In this document: positions 10,669 to 19,913 of the stretch, piece by piece
Layout of the letters: every line of letters begins with the position of its first letter
Numbering within the stretch: position 1 is the stretch's first letter
Source of the DNA: Bacteroidia bacterium
GTDB taxonomy: Bacteria > Bacteroidota > Bacteroidia > Flavobacteriales > Flavobacteriaceae
Direction of reading: 5' to 3'
Length of the DNA: 64,000 nt
NCBI GenBank assembly: GCA_030431695.1
Contig: JAUIIU010000006.1
Location: forward strand, 1-64,000
Translations under genes and position numbers: made by a program
Notes under the pieces: generated by a model
What the model was told of the DNA's origin: nothing
Database searches by the model: none
Seen by the model: only the letters and a program-made list of their open reading frames with translations

Positions 10669-12756
10669 ATGAGTAGCCAAAACCCGAAACGATATACTAT
10701 CACGGCGGCTTTGCCGTATACCAACGGACCTGTTCATATTGGCCACCTGGCGGGGGTGTATGTCCCAGCCGATATCTACGCCCGGTACCAAAGGATAAAA
10801 GGAAAAGACGTACTATTTGTTTGCGGAAGTGATGAGCACGGGGTTCCTATCACGTTAAAGGCCAAAAAGGAAAGGATCACTCCCCAGCAGGTGGTGGACA
10901 AATACCACGAGATCATTAAGCGATCCTTCTCGGATTTTGGGATCTCCTTCGACAATTACTCACGTACTTCGGCAAAGATCCATCATGAGACTGCTTCGGA
11001 ATTCTTCAGAAAACTTTATGACGAAGGGAAATTCGTCGAGGAGGTTACCGAACAACTGTACGACGAGGAGGCCGGCCAATTCCTTGCCGATCGATTTGTA
11101 GTGGGAACCTGCCCGAAATGCGGATATGACGAGAGTTACGGCGATCAATGTGAGAACTGCGGAACTTCACATAACGCAACGGACCTGATCAACCCGCGGA
11201 GTGCCATTTCAGGAAGTAAGCCGGTCACCAAAGAGACCAGGCACTGGTTTCTGCCTCTTGACCAATACGAAGGCTGGCTTAAGGAATGGATACTCGAAGA
11301 ACATAAAAAGGACTGGAAGACCAATGTTTACGGTCAGTGTAAGTCCTGGATAGACGACGGGTTACGTCCCAGGGCCGTTACTCGCGACCTGGATTGGGGG
11401 ATCCCCGTTCCGGTTGAAGGTGCTGAAGGAAAAGTCCTTTATGTCTGGTTCGATGCCCCAATTGGATATATTTCTTCCACACGGGAGTGGGCAGAACGGG
11501 AAGGAAAGGACTGGGAGCCTTACTGGAAAGACGAGGAGAGTAAACTGCTCCATTTCATTGGAAAGGACAATATCGTTTTTCACTGTATCATTTTCCCTTC
11601 CATGCTAAAGGCCGAGGGAAGTTATATCTTACCAGATAATGTGCCTGCCAATGAATTTCTCAACCTGGAAGGCAACAAAATATCAACGAGTAAGAACTGG
11701 GCGGTTTGGCTTCACGAATACCTTGAGGAATTCCCTGGTCAGCAGGACGTGCTGAGATATGTTCTAACCGCCAATGCCCCGGAGACCAAGGACAACGACT
11801 TTACCTGGGCCGATTTCCAGGCACGGAATAACAACGAATTGGTTGCTATTTTCGGGAATTTCATTAACCGTGTGGTTGTCCTTACGAACAAATATTACGA
11901 AGGGCAGGTGCCAAAGCCCGGAGCGTTTTCAGAAGAGGATCAAAACACCTTACAAGAACTTCAGGCGGCCCCCGAGGTGATCGAGAGTTCCATCGAGCGC
12001 TATCGCTTCAGGGAAGCACAGACGAAATTGATGGATGTAGCACGCCTGGGGAACAAATACCTGGCCGACGAAGAACCCTGGAAGACGATCAAGACCGACG
12101 AGGAACGTACAAGGACCATTATGTACACGGCACTTCAGATAGCAGCCGCACTTTCTGTCCTGTGTGAGCCTTTCCTACCACACACGGCAACCAAACTTAG
12201 AGGGATTCTAAATGTGAGTTCGAGTGATTCGCAGCAAGCGAATCGTATCGAGAACTCATGGAAGGACATTTCAGAAAAAGAGGAGCTTATCCCTGCAGGG
12301 CATCGGATCGGTACCTCCGAATTACTTTTCAGTAAAATAGAAGACGGCCAGATACAACACCAACTTGATAAACTTGAGGCCAGTAAAAAAGCAAATGAAA
12401 CTATGAACGCAGCCGTTGAACCTCAGAAAGACACTATATCCTTTGAAGATTTCACGAAACTCGATATGCGGGTGGGAACGATCATTTCTGCGGAAAAAAT
12501 GCCGAAAACTAAGAAATTGCTTGTGTTGAAGGTAGACACCGGTATCGACACCCGAACCATTGTTTCAGGGATCGCTGAAAGCTTTTCTGCTGAAGAAGTG
12601 GTTGGAAAACGAGTGACTGTTTTAGTGAACCTCGCTCCAAGGCCGCTACGAGGGGTGGAGAGCGAAGGGATGATCCTTATGACTGAAACCCCGGATGGAA
12701 AACTGGTCTTTGTGAATCCGGACGATGATGTACCCAACGGGGCGAGCATAAGTTAA
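10669..12756 (+). CDS. metG: methionyl-tRNA synthetase with C-terminal tRNA-binding domain
   Basis: [16 protein letters not shown], zinc [29 protein letters not shown] (KMSKS-like), C-term [17 protein letters not shown]-fold. Confidence 0.97.
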   Translation: MSSQNPKRYTITAALPYTNGPVHIGHLAGVYVPADIYARYQRIKGKDVLFVCGSDEHGVPITLKAKKERITPQQVVDKYHEIIKRSFSDFGISFDNYSRTSAKIHHETASEFFRKLYDEGKFVEEVTEQLYDEEAGQFLADRFVVGTCPKCGYDESYGDQCENCGTSHNATDLINPRSAISGSKPVTKETRHWFLPLDQYEGWLKEWILEEHKKDWKTNVYGQCKSWIDDGLRPRAVTRDLDWGIPVPVEGAEGKVLYVWFDAPIGYISSTREWAEREGKDWEPYWKDEESKLLHFIGKDNIVFHCIIFPSMLKAEGSYILPDNVPANEFLNLEGNKISTSKNWAVWLHEYLEEFPGQQDVLRYVLTANAPETKDNDFTWADFQARNNNELVAIFGNFINRVVVLTNKYYEGQVPKPGAFSEEDQNTLQELQAAPEVIESSIERYRFREAQTKLMDVARLGNKYLADEEPWKTIKTDEERTRTIMYTALQIAAALSVLCEPFLPHTATKLRGILNVSSSDSQQANRIENSWKDISEKEELIPAGHRIGTSELLFSKIEDGQIQHQLDKLEASKKANETMNAAVEPQKDTISFEDFTKLDMRVGTIISAEKMPKTKKLLVLKVDTGIDTRTIVSGIAESFSAEEVVGKRVTVLVNLAPRPLRGVESEGMILMTETPDGKLVFVNPDDDVPNGASIS

Positions 12757-13659
12757 ATGCTCAAAATCGCCTGGCACCCTATCTATAAACATCCCTTGCC
12801 CGAAGGGCATCGATTCCCAATGGAAAAATACGACCTACTGCCCAGGCAATTGCTGCATGAAGGAACCAGCACCCCAGATAATTTCTTCGAACCCGATGTA
12901 GCCCCGAATGCATTTGTGTCGCTGGCACACACCGAACAATACATTTCAGACCTCAACAATCTTGCACTGGACAGGGCAGCTATTCGCAAGCTCGGTTTCC
13001 CTTTGTCGGCCGAACTCGTCGAACGCGAGTACCGCATCACCAAGGGTACCATGGACGGTTGTGAATACGCTCTCAAATATGGCATCGCCATGAATATCGC
13101 AGGCGGGACTCACCACGCCTACACCGATCACGGGGAAGCATTTTGTCTCTTCAATGACCAGGCGGTTGCCGCGCGATACCTTCAGCAGAAAAAACTGGCA
13201 AAGAAAATATTGATCGTGGACCTCGACGTCCACCAGGGGAACGGGACAGCCGAGATCTTCGCGGGAGACGATTCGGTGTTCACATTTTCCATGCACGGAG
13301 CCAAGAATTATCCCTTCAGAAAGGAAAGCAGTGACCTGGACATTGCCCTGCCCGATGGAACCGGTGATGAAATCTACCTCAAGACACTGAAGGAAACCCT
13401 GCCCGGACTTATTGATGACGTTTCCCCGGATTTCATATTCTACCTAAGTGGGGTGGATATATTGGCCACCGACAAATTAGGCCGGCTCGGATGTACCATT
13501 GAAGGTTGTAAGGAGCGGGATCGATTTGTACTGCAAAGCTGCAAAGATCTTGGGCTTCCAGTTCAGGTTAGCATGGGTGGAGGGTATTCGGAGGATATAA
13601 GGATCATCGTGGATGCCCATTCCAACACCTACAGGTTAGCCACGGAGATCTATTTCTAA
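12757..13659 (+). CDS. histone deacetylase family protein
   Basis: IAGGTHHAYTDHGEAFCLFNDQAVAARYL, VDLDVHQGNGTAEIF, SGVDILATDKLGRL. Confidence 0.93.
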   Translation: MLKIAWHPIYKHPLPEGHRFPMEKYDLLPRQLLHEGTSTPDNFFEPDVAPNAFVSLAHTEQYISDLNNLALDRAAIRKLGFPLSAELVEREYRITKGTMDGCEYALKYGIAMNIAGGTHHAYTDHGEAFCLFNDQAVAARYLQQKKLAKKILIVDLDVHQGNGTAEIFAGDDSVFTFSMHGAKNYPFRKESSDLDIALPDGTGDEIYLKTLKETLPGLIDDVSPDFIFYLSGVDILATDKLGRLGCTIEGCKERDRFVLQSCKDLGLPVQVSMGGGYSEDIRIIVDAHSNTYRLATEIYF

Positions 13660-13797
13660 CTAACCTCGCTCTTGATCGTCTTTGTTCTTATCCTCCTTTC
13701 GAGGTTGCATCTTCCGTATGAGGTAGATGAACCCAAAAATAAAATGAAGGAGGACGATCCCTCCGATCACATACATCCATGTATTGGAATCTCTCAT
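13660..13797 (-). CDS. small single-pass membrane protein, 45 aa (MRDSNTWMYVIGGIVLLHFIFGFIYLIRKMQPRKEDKNKDDQERG)
   Basis: read from sequence, below the ORF-track length cutoff; one hydrophobic helix then a charged tail; TATTTTTG -7-like element upstream. Confidence 0.65.
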   Translation of the reverse strand: MRDSNTWMYVIGGIVLLHFIFGFIYLIRKMQPRKEDKNKDDQERG

Positions 13798-13889
13798 ACG
13801 TTGTGTATTTCAGAATAACAAAAATATAACCTCGATTTAATCATAAAATTGACAATGGTCATTCCCCCTGTTCAATAATAAACGGTAAT

Positions 13890-15182
13890 TTGCATTCTCT
13901 TAAAACAATACCCATGAGAATAGTAACTGCCGAGGAGGCCGTATCCATAGTGAAGAGTAATGACAGAGTCTTCTTCCAGGGAGCGGCAATGACCCCTAAC
14001 CTACTGATCGACAAACTTTGTGAACGACACGAAGAACTTGAAAATGTCGAGATCATACAGATCCACACCGAAGGTGAGGCCAAATATATGCATGAGCCCT
14101 ATGACAAAGCCTTTAATGTTTTCAGCTTTTTTGTAGGATCGAACGTACGTAAAGGTGTAAATACGAATAAGGGCGATTATATCCCGATCTTCCTTTCCGA
14201 GATACATTTACTTTTCAAACGAAATATCATCCCACTTGATGTGGCCTTCATCCAGGTTTCGCCTCCTGATATTCACGGGTTCTGCTCCCTGGGAGTATCG
14301 GTAGACATTTCACTTCCCGCCCTGGACCAGGCCAAAAAGGTGGTCGCACTCGTGAATCCGCAGGTACCAAGGACCCACGGTGACGGGATCATTCACATCA
14401 ATAGGATAGATTATGGAGTACATATCGACAAACCCATACACTATGCGCCTTACGGGGAGCCTTCTGAGGTTGAGATGCAGATCGGTCGCCACGTCGCTGA
14501 ACTTGTAGAAGATGGTGCCACCCTGCAAATGGGAATCGGTAATATCCCCAACGCGGTTTTGAGCAACCTTACCAATCACAAGCGCCTGGGAATTGACACC
14601 GAGATGTTCAGTGACGGTATACTACCGTTGATCGAACTGGGTGTGATCACCGGGGAAGAAAAGAGAATCAAGCAGGGCAAGATCGTTACCTGCTTCTCTA
14701 TGGGCTCACAGCGGTTGTACGACTTTGTGGACGACAATCCATCGGTTCACTTCAAGGCTGCATCCTACACCAACGATACTCACAGGATCCGCCTCCAACC
14801 CAAAGTGACGGCCATCAACAGTGCAATTGAGATCGACTTCACAGGCCAGATCTGTGCCGATACAATTGGTCCTTACCAGTATTCAGGGGTGGGAGGACAA
14901 ATGGACTTTATCCGCGGTGCTTCCCTTTCCGAAGGAGGTAAACCCATCATCGCCATGCCATCGTCCACCAAGAAAGGTGTGTCCAAGATCGTTCCTTATT
15001 TGAAAGAAGGTGCCGGGGTTACTACAACCCGGGCCCACGTACACTACGTGGCTACGGAGTACGGAGTCGTGAACCTATTCGGGAAGAGCCTGAAGCAGCG
15101 GGCCAAAGCCCTGATCTCCATTGCTCACCCTGATCACAGGGAACATTTGGACAGGGAGATGTTCGAACGTTTCAAACTATAA
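13890..15182 (+). CDS. acetyl-CoA hydrolase/4-hydroxybutyrate CoA-transferase family protein
   Basis: VTAEEAVSIVKSNDRVFFQGAA, ATLQMGIGNIPNAVL, LGIDTEMFSDGI; probable start ATG 13914 (MRIVTAEE). Confidence 0.93.
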   Translation: MHSLKTIPMRIVTAEEAVSIVKSNDRVFFQGAAMTPNLLIDKLCERHEELENVEIIQIHTEGEAKYMHEPYDKAFNVFSFFVGSNVRKGVNTNKGDYIPIFLSEIHLLFKRNIIPLDVAFIQVSPPDIHGFCSLGVSVDISLPALDQAKKVVALVNPQVPRTHGDGIIHINRIDYGVHIDKPIHYAPYGEPSEVEMQIGRHVAELVEDGATLQMGIGNIPNAVLSNLTNHKRLGIDTEMFSDGILPLIELGVITGEEKRIKQGKIVTCFSMGSQRLYDFVDDNPSVHFKAASYTNDTHRIRLQPKVTAINSAIEIDFTGQICADTIGPYQYSGVGGQMDFIRGASLSEGGKPIIAMPSSTKKGVSKIVPYLKEGAGVTTTRAHVHYVATEYGVVNLFGKSLKQRAKALISIAHPDHREHLDREMFERFKL

Positions 15183-15184
15183 AA

Positions 15185-15207
15185 AGCGCCGGGAAATTCC
15201 CGGCGCT
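15185..15207 (-). terminator. terminator hairpin for the minus-strand TPR gene
   Basis: 11-bp perfect inverted repeat AGCGCCGGGAA-A-TTCCCGGCGCT with a T-run on the minus strand. Confidence 0.8.
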
Positions 15208-15234
15208 CCTCAGACATTACCTAAAGGGTATTGA

Positions 15235-15822
15235 TCATAAAAGGTTATTTAGTCGGTCCCTCAACCAGTTATTGTTTTTTGCTACTGGTTTGGGGGTTTC
15301 CTTTGTTTTAGATTCCTCCTTTCGTTTTTTGTTATTCACATATTCACGTTTTTTGGAAACCCTGCTAATAACCTCATCTACATAGTAGATAAATTCACTA
15401 TTCATCGCGAATTGTTTTGCTTCCTTCAAAGTATCTTCAGCTTCAGAGAATCGCCCGGTAGCTTCGTAAAGCATCCCCTGGGCCAATTCCATTCCCGCCA
15501 TATCGATACCTTTTACGGTCTTTGCAAAGTCGATCAATTTTTGCGCTTCATCGAAATCCTCGTAGTTTACGAGCAAGCGGATGAAGTCTGGGTAGATCTC
15601 TGGTGCATCCGGCCTGCTAGCCACGGCACGTTCGAAGTAGTCTTTGGCCACTTCATAATCTCCTAATTGTTCAACCTGAATCTTCGCCATCAGACACAAA
15701 GCCTTTGGGTTGTCCGGCTCAAAGGACAATGCATATTGCAAAGATTCCATTGCCTGAGCAAGTTCGTAAGGATAGGCATCCAATGCTCTCAATAAATAGA
15801 TGTTTTGTGTGTAAGTTTCCAT
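15235..15822 (-). CDS. tetratricopeptide repeat protein
   Basis: 195 aa; YALSFEPDNPKALCLMAKIQVEQLGDYEVAKDYFERAVASRPDAPEIY. Confidence 0.85.
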   Translation of the reverse strand: METYTQNIYLLRALDAYPYELAQAMESLQYALSFEPDNPKALCLMAKIQVEQLGDYEVAKDYFERAVASRPDAPEIYPDFIRLLVNYEDFDEAQKLIDFAKTVKGIDMAGMELAQGMLYEATGRFSEAEDTLKEAKQFAMNSEFIYYVDEVISRVSKKREYVNNKKRKEESKTKETPKPVAKNNNWLRDRLNNLL

Positions 15823-15895
15823 TACGGTTCAATTTATTAATTCGTGTTTTGTTCTATCGACCGTCCCGGAATCAATACCACGTAGGCATAAAAAA

Positions 15896-15923
15896 ATCCG
15901 AAACAGTCAGGTGTGCTTCGGAT
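15896..15923 (-). terminator. hairpin terminator/attenuator downstream of 26-aa sORF
   Basis: ATCCGAA...TTCGGAT inverted repeat followed by T7 on the minus strand. Confidence 0.75.
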
Positions 15924-15949
15924 CTTTCATAGAAGTGTATTTTTAGATA

Positions 15950-16030
15950 CTATTCAGAATACCGAAGCCAGGTCATGGATAGTGTTTCATATCCTAAACT
16001 GTGTTTACTTGTTTGATCCATAAAACTCAT
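15950..16030 (-). CDS. putative small ORF, 26 aa (MSFMDQTSKHSLGYETLSMTWLRYSE)
   Basis: hand translation; upstream TTTG-N19-CATCTTTG promoter, downstream hairpin terminator. Confidence 0.45.
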   Translation of the reverse strand: MSFMDQTSKHSLGYETLSMTWLRYSE

Positions 16031-16303
16031 AGCTTCTAAAATTTAAATTTGTATTTATTCCTGCATTTCGCTTTGTTCGAATTGCGGTGCAAAGATGACA
16101 ACTTTTTTCTTTTTTCCAAACAAATATTAATAATTATTTTATTGATAATCAATGTGTTATGTTTAATTTAGGCAATAATCAGCTGCTCCGCTGATCGCGG
16201 AAATTTGGAATAATTTTCAAGGCATTCTGCCTTAGTAGTTTACCCTCCAAATGACCCTGCCTTTATATTTCGTTTACAATTTCATTCTGCATTAAAAAAA
16301 TTC

Positions 16304-16331
16304 AAAAAAAAACGCCCGAATAGTTCGGACG
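16304..16331 (-). terminator. terminator downstream of 31-aa sORF
   Basis: CGTCCGAA-CTA-TTCGGGCG stem (one G-U) followed by T-run on the minus strand. Confidence 0.8.
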
Positions 16332-16349
16332 CTGTCAAAATATATGTTT

Positions 16350-16445
16350 TTAGAGTATATCTATCTCCTCAATTTTGTACATAACGTCCTGCATCGCCCC
16401 GATCCATCTTCGATCGCGCGATAGAATAACTGACTCATCAGCCAT
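16350..16445 (-). CDS. putative small ORF, 31 aa (MADESVILSRDRRWIGAMQDVMYKIEEIDIL)
   Basis: hand translation; upstream TTG-N19-TATTTTTG promoter; downstream terminator. Confidence 0.5.
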   Translation of the reverse strand: MADESVILSRDRRWIGAMQDVMYKIEEIDIL

Positions 16446-16533
16446 GTCGGTTTATGTACAAATATTCTGTTCATAGTGCTGCAAAAATAAGTGAAATGTT
16501 GATTCTCACAAGTCATTTCAGAAAAAAGAAACG

Positions 16534-16553
16534 CTTACGTAAAAGTACGTAAG
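16534..16553. promoter_or_regulatory. perfect inverted repeat CTTACGTA-AAAG-TACGTAAG upstream of the contractile cassette
   Basis: 8-bp perfect arms, 4-nt spacer, about 58 bp before the first cassette start codon. Confidence 0.6.
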
Positions 16554-16611
16554 ATCATTCCACTATTTAATTGTTACCTTTAAAATCAACTAACCAAGCC
16601 GCATAGCGAAC

Positions 16612-17415
16612 ATGCACTTTCATAAACTTCTGACCATCCGGATTGATCATTCCTACTTTGAAGAGGGAATTTCTCCTGACTTCGAATTATTGCCATCCCA
16701 GGATACTTCAACCCTTCTGAGGAGCAACAAGATCTTGATGAGGAAGGACAGAAATCAATTCAACTTCTATGCCGAATCAAGTGAACAGGACAGTTTTGAT
16801 ATGGTTGTGGAACTGGCCGGTTTGGGATTATTGCAATTTCATTTAGTAAATAACGATCCCCTGTTCACAACTTATACATCCGAAATACCGATAAACAACC
16901 ATGGGATTTTTCACATAAGGAACAACTCGGATACTCATTTGCTCGACATGGAATTCGGGCCGGTGAACCGCGAAATCAGGGTAAATGAAGTTGGTGTGCT
17001 GATGCTGGACATGGATATCGTGATAGATCAAAACGAACCTGAACTGATACTTGTCCTTTCCTTCACCTCTCGGGAACCTTTGTGGGAATATCAATTCGTT
17101 ATTCCGGAATCGAGAAACATGGAAGTGAGTAGAATGCGAATTGAAGGTATAGGGAACGAAAATTACGTTGGCCCTGTTGAGGGCACACTCATGGAAACAC
17201 AGAAAACCCTGGTAATGACCACAGACAGGCCTGTGGCCCTCTCGCAAAACCTACACAAATACCCAATCCTGAAGTTGAACTATATCGATACTGTAACCAA
17301 TGTGTCCAAGGAATTGGAATTGAAGCTTCCAAACCCTTCGCCGGAATCCATTCGGACTGTATCAAGAGATGGCGTTTTAACCCCCTTTCTGGTAACATCC
17401 ATTATTTATGTCTGA
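16612..17415 (+). CDS. hypothetical protein, first gene of contractile sheath/tube cassette
   Basis: 267 aa, no family recognised; 3' end overlaps the sheath start codon (17408). Confidence 0.85.
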   Translation: MHFHKLLTIRIDHSYFEEGISPDFELLPSQDTSTLLRSNKILMRKDRNQFNFYAESSEQDSFDMVVELAGLGLLQFHLVNNDPLFTTYTSEIPINNHGIFHIRNNSDTHLLDMEFGPVNREIRVNEVGVLMLDMDIVIDQNEPELILVLSFTSREPLWEYQFVIPESRNMEVSRMRIEGIGNENYVGPVEGTLMETQKTLVMTTDRPVALSQNLHKYPILKLNYIDTVTNVSKELELKLPNPSPESIRTVSRDGVLTPFLVTSIIYV

Positions 17416-18925
17416 TACAATGAAAACACCAGGCGTCTACATCCAGGAGATAAATGCATTTCCCAATTCCGTAGTGCCGGTTCCCACTTCCGTACCGGTA
17501 TTCATAGGTCATACTGAACAGGCGGTAGATGTTAATGGTAATGACGTATCGAACAAACCTGTCCTCATCCAGTCGTTACCGGAGTACAAAAATGTGTTCG
17601 GTGAAAACTTCCCGGCCAATGTGTTCGGTATACAAGCGGATCCGTCATCTTCGGACTACACCACGATGGATGGCACTAACTATTCCATCGTCCTGAATTC
17701 GGATCGCTACAGGATGCCCGAAGCATTGCGTTTCTTTTTTCTGAATGGCGGCAGCAATTGCTATGTTTTAAGTGTCGGCGATTTTATAACTCCATTCAGT
17801 AAAACGAGGTTTACGGATGCCATAGACTCGATCGGGACCGAAGCGGACATTAGTCTGCTTGTTATTCCTGAAGCCGTCGAACTGGAAGGCCAGGACAGCT
17901 ATGATGTGCTGAGCTATATGATCCAGCATTGTGGGGAGACCATGAATAAGTTTGCCATACTCGATGTGCCTGAAGGGTATGAAGACCTTTTCTCTTCACC
18001 TAACTGTATTGAGGAATTCAGGAACAACGTGGGTGCTGTCCTACCTGAACACAAAAGCTATGCCGCAGCCTACTACCCCTGGCTGGCTACCTCTATTTAC
18101 CAAGCTTCCGATGTTTCGTTCAGGAACATTTCGGCGGAATTCTATGTTAAACTTGCAGATATCATTCAAAACGAGCTAACTTCCGGAGGAGTACCACTCG
18201 ATGATGTGCAGTCCCAGTTGTTGTCCTGCTTCAGAAATAATGGCGCTAGTGATGATGGAAACTTCACCCTGGAACAGGCGGATGCAACTTTTCGGACCCT
18301 CAGCCAGGAATACAAAATCATTCTTGATAGCATTAAAAAGAAGCTGAACCTCATCCCGCCATCCGCAGCTATGGCAGGAATCTATGCGGCAGTAGATTCG
18401 GACAGGGGAGTTTGGAAAGCGCCGGCGAATGTTGCGGTTCAGAGTGTGATCTCTCCGGCGGTTGATATTACTCATGATATGCAGGAAGACCTGAATGTCC
18501 CCTTAGGTGGAAAATCCATTTGTGCTATTCGTACCTTTTCAGGTATGGGCAACCTGGTGTGGGGAGCCAGGACTCTGGACGGAAACTCGCTGGATTTCCG
18601 CTATATCAACGTGCGGCGCACCCTGATCTTCCTGGAACAATCTATAAAGAATGCTCTGAATTCCTATGTTTTTAGCACCAACGATGCCAGCACCTGGAAA
18701 TCGATCGAGATGATGATCTCGAATTTCCTGGACCAAGTCTGGCGTCAGGGAGGACTTGTGGGATCGAAGCCAGAGGAAGCGTATTCCGTTAGTGTGGGAC
18801 TTGGAAGTACGATGACTTCCGACGACATCATGAACGGCATACTTAGAGTTCATGTGGGTGTTGCGGCGTCTCACCCGGCAGAATTTATCATAATAACACT
18901 TCAGCAACAAATGCAAACTTCATAA
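17408..18925 (+). CDS. contractile tail sheath protein (eCIS/phage sheath family)
   Basis: 505 aa; KTPGVYIQEINAFPNSVVPVPTSVPVFIGHT N-term, PPSAAMAGIYAAVDSDRGVWKAPANVAV, VWGARTLDGNSLDFRYINVRRTLIFLEQSIKNAL. Confidence 0.96.
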   Translation: MSDTMKTPGVYIQEINAFPNSVVPVPTSVPVFIGHTEQAVDVNGNDVSNKPVLIQSLPEYKNVFGENFPANVFGIQADPSSSDYTTMDGTNYSIVLNSDRYRMPEALRFFFLNGGSNCYVLSVGDFITPFSKTRFTDAIDSIGTEADISLLVIPEAVELEGQDSYDVLSYMIQHCGETMNKFAILDVPEGYEDLFSSPNCIEEFRNNVGAVLPEHKSYAAAYYPWLATSIYQASDVSFRNISAEFYVKLADIIQNELTSGGVPLDDVQSQLLSCFRNNGASDDGNFTLEQADATFRTLSQEYKIILDSIKKKLNLIPPSAAMAGIYAAVDSDRGVWKAPANVAVQSVISPAVDITHDMQEDLNVPLGGKSICAIRTFSGMGNLVWGARTLDGNSLDFRYINVRRTLIFLEQSIKNALNSYVFSTNDASTWKSIEMMISNFLDQVWRQGGLVGSKPEEAYSVSVGLGSTMTSDDIMNGILRVHVGVAASHPAEFIIITLQQQMQTS

Positions 18926-18937
18926 TACAATAAAACT

Positions 18938-19399
18938 ATGGCAGACGACGGATCACAACAAGGCAGCACATGGCCTATATCAAAGTTTTTCTTCAAAGTA
19001 AATCTTGGGTCTCAGGATAACACAGTATCCTTCCAGGAAGTTTCAGGGTTGGACACCGAAACACAGCCCATCGAATATCGTCACGGTGACAACAAGGTGT
19101 TTTCAACGATAAAAATGCCGGGCATCACGAAGACAGGAAACGTAACCTTGAAAAAGGGGATCTTCGTTAATGACAATAATTTCTGGAAGTGGTATGACGC
19201 GATTAAGATGAACACCATCAAAAGAGAAACGGTTACTATCCAACTTCTGGATGAAACGGGTAGTCCTGTGATGACCTGGACCCTGGCAAATGCCTGGCCG
19301 ACCAAGATATCTGGCACCGATTTGAAGTCGGATGCCAATGAAGTAGCCATTGAGACCCTGGAATTGGCTCATGAAGGACTAACAATCGCTAATGGTTAA
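18938..19399 (+). CDS. tail tube protein 1 (T4 gp19-like, eCIS tube)
   Basis: 153 aa; FFFKVNLGSQDNTVSFQEVSGLDTETQPIEYRHGDN...VTLKKGIF...WTLANAWPTKISGTDLKSDANEVAIETLELAHEG. Confidence 0.93.
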   Translation: MADDGSQQGSTWPISKFFFKVNLGSQDNTVSFQEVSGLDTETQPIEYRHGDNKVFSTIKMPGITKTGNVTLKKGIFVNDNNFWKWYDAIKMNTIKRETVTIQLLDETGSPVMTWTLANAWPTKISGTDLKSDANEVAIETLELAHEGLTIANG

Positions 19400-19404
19400 G
19401 AATT

Positions 19405-19911
19405 ATGGCAAATAAGTATCCCCCGGTAGCGTTTTATTTCAAGTTGAGCTTCAATGGACTCAACGGATCTGTGGATGCTTCTTTCAAAGAGGTATCGGGA
19501 ATCACTATGGAGATGGACACTGAAGAAATCTCGGAAGGTGGAAATAACAGTTTTAAGCATAGAGTTCCCACATCAGTAAAGTTCTCTAACCTGGTTGTGA
19601 AACGAGGGCTGGTCCCAAAAGAATCGCCTTTGGTTGACTGGTGTAATAAAACATTGGGGAGCAGTCTTTCGGAGTACATAGACGCTAAGAACATTGTGCT
19701 AAGCCTTCTCGATGAGAATGGTGATCCACTTAAATCCTGGAGCTTTACAAATGCCTGGCCTGTAAAATGGTCTGTTGCCGATCTAAACTCTATGAACAAC
19801 GAGGTACTGATCGAGACTATTGAATTCGCATATAGTTATTTTGAGGAAGTTACTATTTCGGGAGGATCAGGGGACGCGGACGATGCGTTGTTTGGAAATT
19901 TATTTGACTAG
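19405..19911 (+). CDS. tail tube protein 2 (gp19-like paralog)
   Basis: 168 aa; YFKLSFNGLNGSVDASFKEVSGITMEMDTEEISEGGNNSFKHRVP...LVVKRGLV...SFTNAWPVKWSVADLNSMNNEVLIETIEFAYSYF. Confidence 0.92.
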   Translation: MANKYPPVAFYFKLSFNGLNGSVDASFKEVSGITMEMDTEEISEGGNNSFKHRVPTSVKFSNLVVKRGLVPKESPLVDWCNKTLGSSLSEYIDAKNIVLSLLDENGDPLKSWSFTNAWPVKWSVADLNSMNNEVLIETIEFAYSYFEEVTISGGSGDADDALFGNLFD

Positions 19912-19913
19912 TC

